From Oceanicaulis sp052055585 (GTDB taxonomy: Bacteria > Pseudomonadota > Alphaproteobacteria > Caulobacterales > Maricaulaceae), in the NCBI RefSeq assembly GCF_052055585.1, contig NZ_CP170485.1, positions 1,302,001 through 1,366,000 of the forward strand: DNA of 64,000 bases, in the 5' to 3' direction. The position numbers were made by a program, and so were the translations under genes. Positions 16,721-23,287 of this stretch are shown one piece after another. Numbering within the stretch: the first letter of the stretch is position 1; each line of letters starts with the position of its first letter. The notes under the pieces were generated by a model. It was not told where the DNA came from, ran no database searches, and saw only the letters and a program-made list of their open reading frames with translations.

Positions 16721-17907
16721 CAGGCGTCTCCTTTTTCGGGTTCGGGGGATGGGGCTGGAGTGGGGTCAATCACTCTGCCGTCCGCCCGCGCGACCATCAG
16801 GGTGCGTGTCGGATAGGCGAACTCCACGCCTTCCTCGGCGAACTTGCGCACCAGAGCGACGTTCACCTTGTGGCGGACATCCATATAGACCTCATAGTCC
16901 ATGCTCTGGGCGTGACAGACGATTTCGAACTCAAGCGCGCTATCGCCAAACCGGGCGAAATGGGCGCGTTCAAAGCGAACCTGTTCAGTGTCATCGATAA
17001 TGGCTTTGACCCAGTCCGGAATCCTGTCGAGCTGGTCTGCGCCGGTCTGGTAGGTGACGCCGATCTGGAACAGCCAGCGCCGCTCGTCGAGGCGCTGATA
17101 ATTGCGGATCGTCTCGTCCAGCAGATTGGTGTTGCGGATGATGACTTCCTCGCCGGACAGTGAGCGCAGGCGGGTTGTCTTCAAACCGATCTTGCTGACC
17201 GTGCCCAGAAAATCGCCGAACTCGATGAAGTCGTCGCGCTGGAAGGGCTTGTCAAACAGGATGGAAATTCCGGCGAACAGATCGCTGAACAGACCCTGAG
17301 CCGCCAGGCCAATCGCAATGCCGCCAATACCGAGGCCAGCAATCAGGGCCGTGATGTCTACGCCGGCATTGTCGAGCACCAGCAGCAGGGCGGCGGACCA
17401 GATGAAAGTGCTGATCGCCCATTTGATGATGGCGATGCCATTCCAGACCGCACTGCGATTGTCCGAGCGTTTCAGCGCACGCCGCTGGACCAGATCCACC
17501 AGGAGGCCGCGTATGATGGCGGCGATCTGAATGATCAGGATCAGGCCCAGCACATAGAGGATCGCATCCACAACGGGGGCGGGGGCGCCGGTCGCGCCCA
17601 TCCCGATGGCGGCGCCGATGACAAGGAAGGTCATGGCGGAAAGCCGGTCCGCAGCCCCCAGGACCACATAGGCGAGGCTGCCCTTGTCCACCCGCTGACG
17701 GGCAAGGGAGACGCCCCATTTGATGATCATGGCCGCAACTGCGACACCGAGGGTGATGGCGAGGGCGAGTGTGACGGCCTGGGTGTCTTCCGAGATCCAG
17801 TCCATCAGCACGGAGATCGCAGTCCGGCCCTGTTCAACCACACTCTGGACGTTGGCCTCCATGGCGGTGAGGGCTTCTGAAGCTGCAGAATCCTGTGGTT
17901 GGCTCAT
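16720..17907 (-). CDS. Mechanosensitive ion channel, MscS family
   Basis: A 395-residue inner-membrane channel. Four to five hydrophobic segments precede the pore-lining MscS helix (about 185-215: ALIAGLGIGGIAIGLAAQGL), then the soluble beta domain starts with LFDKPFQRDDFIEFGDFLGTV and ends in the C-terminal alpha/beta vestibule. Such channels open on hypo-osmotic stretch and release solutes. GGGGAAAG lies just before the ATG. It heads a two-gene operon with the Rho-N-like gene. I see no EcfG site upstream, although it sits inside the stress island. Confidence 0.92.
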   Translation of the reverse strand: MSQPQDSAASEALTAMEANVQSVVEQGRTAISVLMDWISEDTQAVTLALAITLGVAVAAMIIKWGVSLARQRVDKGSLAYVVLGAADRLSAMTFLVIGAAIGMGATGAPAPVVDAILYVLGLILIIQIAAIIRGLLVDLVQRRALKRSDNRSAVWNGIAIIKWAISTFIWSAALLLVLDNAGVDITALIAGLGIGGIAIGLAAQGLFSDLFAGISILFDKPFQRDDFIEFGDFLGTVSKIGLKTTRLRSLSGEEVIIRNTNLLDETIRNYQRLDERRWLFQIGVTYQTGADQLDRIPDWVKAIIDDTEQVRFERAHFARFGDSALEFEIVCHAQSMDYEVYMDVRHKVNVALVRKFAEEGVEFAYPTRTLMVARADGRVIDPTPAPSPEPEKGDA

Positions 17908-17921
17908 CGTCTTTCCCCATA

Positions 17922-17946
17922 TGAAAAAGCGGGCCCGAGAGCCCGC
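17922..17946 (-). terminator. Rho-independent terminator after dps
   Basis: GCGGGC/GCCCGC stem (17929-17934 with 17941-17946) followed on the minus strand by TTTTT; 20 bp past the dps stop. Confidence 0.8.
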
Positions 17947-17966
17947 CTTTCCAAAGCATTCAGCGC

Positions 17967-18476
17967 TTATTTGTCGGCGATGATCGAGTTGAGCATCCAG
18001 ATCGCCTCTTCATGCCAGCTCATGCGCTCGATGAGCATGTCAGCGGTCACGAAGTCCTTCTTGTCCTCGCACCATTCGATGGCGTCCCGCATGGATTTCA
18101 CGGCGGTGCGGTGGTCATCGATCAGCATTCTCACATGCGCTTCGGCGGACTGCTCGAGATCGTAGTCCTGAATGTCGGACAGCTCGCCATACTTGCGGTA
18201 GGACGCCGGCGCTTTTTCACCCAGGGCGCGGATGCGCTCGGCGATCTCGTCAATGGCGGCGTGCAGGTTCTCGTAGTGCTCTTCAGTCAGCTTGTGCAGG
18301 CTGTAGAAGGTCGGGCCGACGACGTTCCAGTGCACGCCCTGCGTCTTGATGAAGAGCATGTAGCTGTCAGCCAGGACCTTGCCCAGCTCGCCCGCGATCT
18401 TGGCGCGGTCTTCAGGCTGAATGCCGGCTTTTTGATCAAATTGAGCGGTTTTGGAAGCAAGAGCGGCGCTGCTCAT
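17967..18476 (-). CDS. dps: Dps-like DNA-binding ferritin
   Basis: A 169-residue Dps protein: a 12-mer that stores iron with H2O2 as oxidant and coats DNA under starvation or oxidative stress. The ferroxidase residues lie at the dimer interface in QGVHWNVVGPTFYSLHKLTEEHY and DEIAERIRALGEKAP (each quoted in part of a longer helix): His in VHWN, Asp/Glu in HAAIDEIAERI. ATG 18476 has GGAG 7 nt upstream; a TTG two codons earlier is rejected. dps is a classic GSR target. Here only a weak EcfG-like site is seen (see 18508-18533). Confidence 0.93.
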   Translation of the reverse strand: MSSAALASKTAQFDQKAGIQPEDRAKIAGELGKVLADSYMLFIKTQGVHWNVVGPTFYSLHKLTEEHYENLHAAIDEIAERIRALGEKAPASYRKYGELSDIQDYDLEQSAEAHVRMLIDDHRTAVKSMRDAIEWCEDKKDFVTADMLIERMSWHEEAIWMLNSIIADK

Positions 18477-18507
18477 TATCAATCTCCATCATGTTGCGGG
18501 CCGATAA

Positions 18508-18533
18508 AACACATCAGATGTGAAAAAGGTTCC
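18508..18533 (-). promoter_or_regulatory. Degenerate EcfG-like site upstream of dps
   Basis: Minus-strand GGAAC (18533-18529), 17-bp spacer, TGTT instead of CGTT. A start site near 18500 would give a ~24-nt leader. A second GGAAC at 18555-18551 has CGGA after 16 bp. Either may be a weak promoter; neither meets the full consensus. Confidence 0.3.
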
Positions 18534-18670
18534 GCAGTGGAGTGTATAAAGTTCCTCAATCTCGCATCAGAGACTTGGAGTGGCCCGGGAAATACGGGCG
18601 TGGTGCGGATGTCGGCTATTGTATGCTTTATATATAGGCGAAAACTTTTGCAGTGGTTTTGAAATTTTCT

Positions 18671-18695
18671 GGAACCTGTTTGATTGCGGGGCGTT
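18671..18695 (+). promoter_or_regulatory. EcfG promoter for the DUF1328-to-FNT operon
   Basis: GGAAC (18671-18675), 16-bp spacer, CGTT (18692-18695). Start expected near 18702, ~30 nt before the DUF1328 ATG. No terminator is seen before 20725, so it may drive five genes. Confidence 0.88.
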
Positions 18696-18731
18696 TGTTG
18701 TGAGCCTGATTGAAACTCACGGAGCAAACCC

Positions 18732-18908
18732 ATGCTGAGACTGGCCCTTGGATTTTTCGTCGTCGCCCTGATCGCAGCCCTGTTCGGTTTTGGCGGCATT
18801 GCAGCTGGCGCAGCGTCTATCGCGCAAGTGCTGTTTTTCGTCTTCCTGGTTCTCTTCGTAGTGTCGCTTCTGTTCGGCGCGCTGCGTGGTCGAGCCCCCC
18901 GGGTCTGA
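18732..18908 (+). CDS. DUF1328 (YtjA-type) small membrane protein
   Basis: A 58-residue protein with two hydrophobic helices (FFVVALIAALFGFGGIAAGA and VLFFVFLVLFVVSLLFGAL) separated by a short turn and ending in a basic tail (RGRAPRV), the pattern of the DUF1328/YtjA family. GGAG precedes the ATG. First gene of the EcfG-controlled operon. Members are common, uncharacterised, stress-associated inner-membrane peptides. Confidence 0.85.
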   Translation: MLRLALGFFVVALIAALFGFGGIAAGAASIAQVLFFVFLVLFVVSLLFGALRGRAPRV

Positions 18909-18986
18909 CCCTGAGGCGACCATATGAAAGCGGTGGGGCTCGCCCCGCCGCTCTCCTACTCAACAAAACCCAAAAGGATTGAAATC

Positions 18987-19208
18987 ATGAAAAAGTTCGC
19001 ACCTCTGTTCGCCGCTCCGTTCCTGCTGACCGCCGTCGCATGTTCGGATGGCCCCGCTGAGAACGCTGGCGAAGACATGGATGAAGCCGTCGAGAACGTG
19101 ACGGGTGAAGACCAGGACACGTTCGAAAACGCTGGCGAAGAGATGGATGAAGCCGTGGATGACGCCGAAGACGCGATGGATGACGCCACGGACGAACCGT
19201 CTCGATAA
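18987..19208 (+). CDS. Small acidic lipoprotein with internal repeat
   Basis: A 73-residue protein. The signal peptide MKKFAPLFAAPFLLTAVAC ends in a lipobox-like AVAC. The mature part is almost only acidic and helical, and holds a duplicated unit: NAGEDMDEAVENV and NAGEEMDEAVDDA, plus a third partial DAEDAMDDA. This (N/D)AGxxMDEAVxxA pattern resembles the AGxxIEEAGDAIED pattern of the entericidin-like peptide at 25671-25808. The start at 18987 has AAGGA upstream; the frame extends 21 codons upstream without signal-peptide character. Second gene of the operon. Function unknown. Confidence 0.78.
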   Translation: MKKFAPLFAAPFLLTAVACSDGPAENAGEDMDEAVENVTGEDQDTFENAGEEMDEAVDDAEDAMDDATDEPSR

Positions 19209-19252
19209 GACGCAAAGATCGCCCAGCCCTATACTTCAGAAAGGAGAGCACC

Positions 19253-19537
19253 ATGGCACGCGCCGCTGCTAAACCCGAAGTCACGACTGAAGAACTCAAA
19301 GCTGATCTGGATTCTCTGCGCGAGGATATGAACCAGCTGGTGGGCGATCTGTCCAAGGTCGTTCAGCAGAGCGGAGAGAATGGCGTCAAGGCCGGCAAAT
19401 CCGTTTTCGAGGACGGTCTTGAAGCGGCCGAGGAAGCCCCTGACCAGCTTCGCGAACTTATTCGCGAGAATCCGCTGGGCGCTTGTGGCGCCGCCATTGG
19501 CGCAGGCTTCATCGGCGCTCTGTTGATGCGCCGCTAG
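19253..19537 (+). CDS. DUF883 (ElaB/YqjD-type) ribosome-associated membrane protein
   Basis: A 94-residue protein: an amphipathic helical N-terminal part (ELKADLDSLREDMNQLVGDL) and a C-terminal hydrophobic glycine-zipper helix (GACGAAIGAGFIGALLMRR), as in the ElaB/YqjD/YgaM family. E. coli members bind ribosomes and tether them to the inner membrane in stationary phase; that role is inferred here from the family. A strong AAGGAG lies before the ATG. Third gene of the EcfG operon. Confidence 0.9.
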   Translation: MARAAAKPEVTTEELKADLDSLREDMNQLVGDLSKVVQQSGENGVKAGKSVFEDGLEAAEEAPDQLRELIRENPLGACGAAIGAGFIGALLMRR

Positions 19538-19547
19538 GGAGCCGGTC

Positions 19548-19910
19548 GTGAACGCTCTGCTGATACCCATCGCGCTGATTGGCCCGATCATCGGCTTGGT
19601 GTTCGCCACCCATGCGGGGTGGAGCTGGGCGTCAGCCCAGTTCTCCCCCTGGGTGGCCAGTGCGCTGATCGGCGCTATCTATGCCTGTATTGGCTCGATC
19701 GCCGCAGCAATCCTTTTATGGAAAGCCAACCGCAAAGAGCCGCCTTCTGAAAAACCGTCCAGTTCAGCGTCGCCCCTGGCGCTCGTTGAATTGGCCATGA
19801 AGCGTAAGCCTTTGCAAACAACCGCGACCCTTATGGGGTTCGGAGCGCTCCTGGCGCGAAAACCAAAACTGGCCATGGAGACCTTGTCCAGGTTTGCGCT
19901 TTCCAAATAA
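19548..19910 (+). CDS. YqjE-position small membrane protein
   Basis: A 120-residue protein starting at GTG (19548; AGGGAG upstream). Two N-terminal transmembrane helices (about 4-25 and 33-60) are followed by a Pro/Ser-rich linker and a C-terminal amphipathic/hydrophobic segment (LQTTATLMGFGALLARKPKL). It follows the DUF883 gene after 10 bp, the same position as YqjE behind YqjD in enterics, but sequence similarity to YqjE is not evident to me. Likely envelope-associated and stress-induced. Confidence 0.7.
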   Translation: MNALLIPIALIGPIIGLVFATHAGWSWASAQFSPWVASALIGAIYACIGSIAAAILLWKANRKEPPSEKPSSSASPLALVELAMKRKPLQTTATLMGFGALLARKPKLAMETLSRFALSK

Positions 19911-19921
19911 AGGGTCTGCCC

Positions 19922-20725
19922 TTGTCGAAAAAATCGGATCATGAGCTGCGCGCCAAACGCCTTGCGGCGCGCAGCGAAATTGCGTCTAAAACCCTCTATT
20001 CCGTCATTGCAGAGACCGGCAAGGAGGAGCTTCTACGCCCTTCGAGTTCTCTGCTCTACTCAGCCCTCACGGCCGGTCTGGCCATGGGGGCTTCCGTCTT
20101 GCTGATGGGCGCGATCGAGAAAGCGGTCGGCGAGGCTTCCTGGAGTTCACTGGCGATCGCCGTGGGCTATCCGGCAGGTTTCCTGCTGATCGCCATGGCG
20201 CGTATGCAGCTTTTTACCGAGAACACGCTGACGGCCGTGCTGCCTGTCACCAAGAACCGCCGTTGGCGCTCTGTGCGTCTTCTGGGGCGGCTCTGGGCGA
20301 TTGTGCTGTTTGGCAATCTGGTTGGCGCGATCGCGATTGGCGCCGTGCTCAGTTACGTGACAGAGCCGGATCTGTTCGAGGCGATGGTGACGGCCTCGTC
20401 ACACATCACGCACAGGGATGCTCTGGGCAATTTCGTATCAGCCTTGCCGGCCGGATTCCTGATCGGGCTCATGGCCTGGTCATTGCCGGGCTTGCCCTAC
20501 GAGAAGCTGGGAGCCGTGTTCATCGTCACCTATCTCGTCGGGGCGGGCGGCTTTCCACACATCGTAGCAGGCACGGTCGAGACGACGGTGCTGATCGTCG
20601 CCGGCATCTGGGGCGTGGGTGAGGGGCTGGGCTTCATCCTGCCCGTCCTGCTCGGCAATACGCTTGGCGGCGCCGCACTGTTCGCGGGTCTCGCCTATGG
20701 TCAGGTGCATGAAGAAATCGACTAA
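19922..20725 (+). CDS. Formate/nitrite transporter (FNT) family channel
   Basis: A 267-residue inner-membrane protein with six hydrophobic segments. Family motifs include LYSALTAGLAMGASV, YPAGFLLIAMARMQLFTENT (TM3 with the conserved LFTENT), the broken helix and GNLVGA, and LPAGFLIGLMAW. FNT members pass formate, nitrite, lactate or hydrosulfide; this subtype resembles YfdC, whose substrate is unknown. Translation probably starts at TTG 19922, 11 bp after the previous stop. Last gene of the operon from the EcfG promoter at 18671-18695, which suggests transport under stress. Confidence 0.87.
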   Translation: MSKKSDHELRAKRLAARSEIASKTLYSVIAETGKEELLRPSSSLLYSALTAGLAMGASVLLMGAIEKAVGEASWSSLAIAVGYPAGFLLIAMARMQLFTENTLTAVLPVTKNRRWRSVRLLGRLWAIVLFGNLVGAIAIGAVLSYVTEPDLFEAMVTASSHITHRDALGNFVSALPAGFLIGLMAWSLPGLPYEKLGAVFIVTYLVGAGGFPHIVAGTVETTVLIVAGIWGVGEGLGFILPVLLGNTLGGAALFAGLAYGQVHEEID

Positions 20726-20741
20726 CCCGGGAAGTTTCACC

Positions 20742-20766
20742 GGAACCTCTGCCAGCGCGGGGCGTT
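20742..20766 (+). promoter_or_regulatory. EcfG promoter with no protein gene behind it
   Basis: GGAAC (20742-20746), 16-bp spacer, CGTT (20763-20766). The expected start site (about 20772) lies just before a 118-nt structured stretch that ends in a terminator. Confidence 0.85.
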
Positions 20767-20772
20767 AGTGAG

Positions 20773-20890
20773 ATATCCCGGCCCCCCTCCGGGATGATTG
20801 ACGACCCCATACTGCGAAGGTTCACCCTCCCCCTGACCGCCTTCCGCAGTCTTTTTGAAGCCGCCCTCGATTTGAGGGCGGCTTCTTTAT
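20773..20890 (+). ncRNA. Candidate EcfG-dependent small RNA (GsrN-like)
   Basis: A ~118-nt predicted transcript between an EcfG promoter and a Rho-independent terminator, with no open frame. Three hairpins are visible. The first (20775-20781 with 20789-20795) has the loop CCCCCCT. The second (20811-20820 with 20840-20850, one bulged C) has a 19-nt loop containing CACCCTCCCCC. The third is the terminator. Caulobacter GsrN is a sigma-T-dependent sRNA encoded near the GSR core genes that uses a C-rich loop to bind G-rich mRNA leaders; position, promoter and loop composition all agree. Homology itself is inference. Confidence 0.65.
20857..20890 (+). terminator. Rho-independent terminator of the candidate sRNA
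   Basis: A 12-bp stem (20857-20868 with 20874-20885, loop GATTT) followed by TTTAT. It would also end read-through from the FNT operon. Confidence 0.85.
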
Positions 20891-21152
20891 GTCCGAGGGG
20901 CTGAAACCGTTATCTCTTGAAGCATGGCCTGTTTCGAAGCCTTGAGGGCCTGACAGTAGGTCGTGTGCGAAGGCTGGAGAGAGGGGGCGCTCCAGCTCCA
21001 GTCAGGTTTGACCGACTGTGCTTCAGTGTCTCAGAGCTTCGTTAGCGGATCAGTCATAGACGACAAGAGCGCTGTATCCGCCTGGCGCCGCTGGGCTGAC
21101 TGCCATGGCGAGGTTATCCCGAATCCGAAACTTGGCGCAGGTTGAGACATGC
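20891..21152. other. Non-coding gap without recognised content
   Basis: 262 bp between the sRNA terminator and the next terminator. No convincing frame, no EcfG site. A modest hairpin (CTGGAG at 20974-20979 with CTCCAG at 20990-20995) has no T-run. Confidence 0.6.
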
Positions 21153-21188
21153 AAAAAAGGGGGCGCGCCGAAGCGCGCCCCCAGTTTT
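21153..21188 (-). terminator. Bidirectional Rho-independent terminator
   Basis: A 10-bp GC stem (21159-21168 with 21173-21182, loop CGAA) with T-runs on both strands. It ends the PRC-barrel gene transcribed from the right. Confidence 0.85.
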
Positions 21189-21213
21189 TGGGGTTGGTCA
21201 GTCCCCTTATGGC

Positions 21214-21939
21214 CTAGCGGCCGTCAAGATAGGCGCCGGTGTTCACCGGGGTCTCTTCCATGACGCGGACATCGTCAGACGTCATGTCAGAGGTGACGGT
21301 CCAGCCCGATTCAGCGGTGTAGGCCAGCTCGAGCTCGTCAAAGTCGACGAGGCCCACTTCACCGCCAAGGCCCAGGAAGCCGCCATCGCGGATGATGGCA
21401 TATTCGCTTTCGCCTTCGAGGGTGAATTTCACGTCCTCAAGATGGGCGATGGTTTCGCCAGCTTCATTGAGGATCGCAGCGCCCGTCAGGTCGCTATAGA
21501 ACAGGTCGCCGTCTTCACGTTGATCTTCGATGGAAACCACAAACGGGCTGTCCTGAATGGCTTCGGCGTCGTCCAGCTGTGCATCGGTCAGGGACGCGGT
21601 CACAACCAGTTCGCCTTCAGCGTCATGGGTGATGGTCGCCGCCACAGTGGACACCGCGACTTCTTCATCGAAGAGGCCCAGGAAACCGCCGCGAGAAATG
21701 ATCAGCGCTTCGGGGTCGCCGGAATCATTCATGCGGATGTCGGTGATCGAGGAAGCGCCGTCAGCGTACTCCAGATCCGAGCCGACAATGTCGGAGGCCT
21801 TGACCATAGAGGTGGTCATTTCAGCTTCTGCGCTCGTTTCCACTTCGGTGTGCATCTCGGCTTCCTGCGCCTGGGCAGTGGCCAGCGCAGTGGTGGAAAT
21901 CAGAGCGATCGAGGTGGTCAGCATCAGCTTGTTCAACAT
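21214..21939 (-). CDS. Periplasmic protein with two PRC-barrel domains (EcfG-dependent)
   Basis: A 241-residue protein with a signal peptide (MLNKLMLTTSIALISTTALA) and a Glu/Thr-rich linker. Two PRC-barrel units follow: about 45-130 (ASDIVGSDLEYADG, DIRMNDSGDPEALIISRGGF) and 148-235 (LTGAAILNEAGETIAHLEDV, YAIIRDGGFLGLGG). It has the same plan as the protein at 14918-15625. It is divergent in position from the FNT operon and preceded by an EcfG promoter 46 bp before its ATG. Function unknown; likely an envelope stress protein. Confidence 0.85.
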   Translation of the reverse strand: MLNKLMLTTSIALISTTALATAQAQEAEMHTEVETSAEAEMTTSMVKASDIVGSDLEYADGASSITDIRMNDSGDPEALIISRGGFLGLFDEEVAVSTVAATITHDAEGELVVTASLTDAQLDDAEAIQDSPFVVSIEDQREDGDLFYSDLTGAAILNEAGETIAHLEDVKFTLEGESEYAIIRDGGFLGLGGEVGLVDFDELELAYTAESGWTVTSDMTSDDVRVMEETPVNTGAYLDGR

Positions 21940-21984
21940 AACGTCTCTCCTTCTTGCTAGCGATCAAGTCGAACGCAATCAAGA

Positions 21985-22009
21985 AACGTTGGTCGAGGAG
22001 AAGTGTTCC
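21985..22009 (-). promoter_or_regulatory. EcfG promoter for the two-PRC-barrel gene
   Basis: Minus-strand GGAAC (22009-22005), 16-bp spacer, CGTT (21988-21985). Start expected near 21978, leader ~39 nt. Confidence 0.88.
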
Positions 22010-22078
22010 ATGAAATTGATAGTCTTTTTCATGATTATATTGCGGCTAAAATTTGAGTGCTTTTGCTATGGCGCAAAC

Positions 22079-22116
22079 AAAAAAAGAGCGCCATGGCGGA
22101 GCCATGACGCTCTTTT
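22079..22116 (-). terminator. Rho-independent terminator after phyR
   Basis: Stem 22085-22113 built from GAGCG/CGCTC and CATGG/CCATG arms with a central mismatch, followed on the minus strand by a seven-T run. The plus strand side also has TTTT. Confidence 0.85.
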
Positions 22117-22132
22117 CGGGAGAGCGGGTGCT

Positions 22133-22906
22133 TTATTCGGCAGCGACCGGTTTGCGTTCAAAGAAGAACAGTGCCTGGCTGATCGTGGCTGAAACCGTTT
22201 CAGGCATGAAAGGTTTGGTCACCAGATAGGTGGGCTCGGGTTTTTCACCGGTCAACAGACGCTCGGGATAGGCGGTGATGAAGATCACCGGAACATTCAT
22301 CTCGTCCAGAATGTCCTTCACGGCATCAATGCCGGAGCTGTCATCGGCCAGCTGGATATCGGCGAGCACAAGGCCTGGAGGTGATTTCTGAGCCAGGGCA
22401 ACGGCCTGATCGCGCGTACGGGCGACGCCGGTCACGGTGTGGCCCGCGTTCTCGACGATGGCGCGAAGATCCAGTGCGATAACCGGCTCATCCTCGATAA
22501 TCATCACACGGGTCGCCAGACCTGCATTGAGTTCCTGCTGGGCGGAGACCAGCAGGGATTGGGCTTCCGTGTCGTCAATACGCAGGATCTTGGCCACATC
22601 CTCGATCGAGAAGCCTTCGACGGAGGTCAGCAGCATTACCTGACGAGCTTTCGGGGTCACATGAGAGAGCGGGCTTGCGTCCCCATCGACATCGCTGGTG
22701 TCCAGTTCCGGGCTCCAGCAGGCATGAAACAGCTGGAAGAGTGCGACCTGGGGAGGCAGGTCCTTGCCCAGCTCTTCATTCCCTTCAACCGCTGCTTCAA
22801 GGCAGGCTCTCACATGAGCATCGCCGCTTTGTTGTGAACCGGTCAGAATGCGCGCGTATCTGCGCAAATAGGGAATGTGTGCGCGAATAGCAGAAACAAA
22901 ACTCAT
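22133..22906 (-). CDS. phyR: Stress response regulator PhyR (sigma-like domain plus receiver)
   Basis: A 257-residue anti-anti-sigma factor. Residues 1-125 mimic an ECF sigma factor (sigma-2-like IPYLRRYARILTGSQQSGD; sigma-4-like PKARQVMLLTSVEGFSIEDV), but lack DNA-binding ability in this family. Residues 132-250 form a receiver with acidic pair E138/D139/E140, phospho-acceptor D183 (LADIQL), T211 and K231 (TKPF). Phosphorylation exposes the sigma-like part, which captures NepR and frees EcfG. GGAG precedes the ATG at 22906; the longer frame upstream crosses the promoter and is rejected. Autoregulated by its own EcfG promoter; divergent from nepR-ecfG. Confidence 0.96.
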   Translation of the reverse strand: MSFVSAIRAHIPYLRRYARILTGSQQSGDAHVRACLEAAVEGNEELGKDLPPQVALFQLFHACWSPELDTSDVDGDASPLSHVTPKARQVMLLTSVEGFSIEDVAKILRIDDTEAQSLLVSAQQELNAGLATRVMIIEDEPVIALDLRAIVENAGHTVTGVARTRDQAVALAQKSPPGLVLADIQLADDSSGIDAVKDILDEMNVPVIFITAYPERLLTGEKPEPTYLVTKPFMPETVSATISQALFFFERKPVAAE

Positions 22907-22940
22907 TTTGGGCTCTCCCCACAAAACTGTGTCGATAGCT

Positions 22941-22965
22941 AACGACCGACTGAAGAAAGGGTTCC
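22941..22965 (-). promoter_or_regulatory. EcfG promoter for phyR
   Basis: Minus-strand GGAAC (22965-22961), 16-bp spacer, CGTT (22944-22941). Its -35 lies 20 bp from the divergent -35 of nepR, a back-to-back autoregulatory pair. Confidence 0.92.
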
Positions 22966-22985
22966 AAAAAAATTTGTCTTTTTTC

Positions 22986-23010
22986 GGAACCCGATCCGTC
23001 TGACGGCGTT
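22986..23010 (+). promoter_or_regulatory. EcfG promoter for nepR-ecfG-kinase
   Basis: GGAAC (22986-22990), 16-bp spacer, CGTT (23007-23010). Start expected near 23017, about 50 nt before nepR. Confidence 0.92.
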
Positions 23011-23068
23011 CTTTATACAAATCGGCCGTACTGGCCAGACCGAACTGACATGAGAATGGCGACTAAGA

Positions 23069-23287
23069 ATGGCAATGTCTGAGGACAAGAATGGCGCACG
23101 CGGCGCCCCGGATCCGTCCCTTGTGCAGCGGACCCGCAAGCAGCAGGAAAACATTGGCCAAGGTTTAAGGCATATGTTTGATTCCGTGCTGGATGAAGGG
23201 GTTCCGGACGATTTCGCCGATTTGCTTGACCGTCTTGAAGAAGGCGAAGCAAAACGTGGCGGACAGAAAGGTGGCGCCCGTGAGTAA
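23069..23287 (+). CDS. nepR: Anti-sigma factor NepR
   Basis: A 72-residue protein with the two-helix NepR core: QENIGQGLRHMFDSVLDEGV and PDDFADLLDRLEEGE. NepR wraps around EcfG and blocks it until phospho-PhyR takes NepR away. Start may be 23069 or the Met two codons later (23075); neither has a strong ribosome site. Its last 8 bp overlap the GTG start of ecfG, which fits tight stoichiometric coupling. Confidence 0.94.
   Translation: MAMSEDKNGARGAPDPSLVQRTRKQQENIGQGLRHMFDSVLDEGVPDDFADLLDRLEEGEAKRGGQKGGARE

Noticed and set aside
20963..21145. A 60-codon frame in the gap after the sRNA candidate
   Set aside because: No ribosome site, unusual composition, and no family resemblance.
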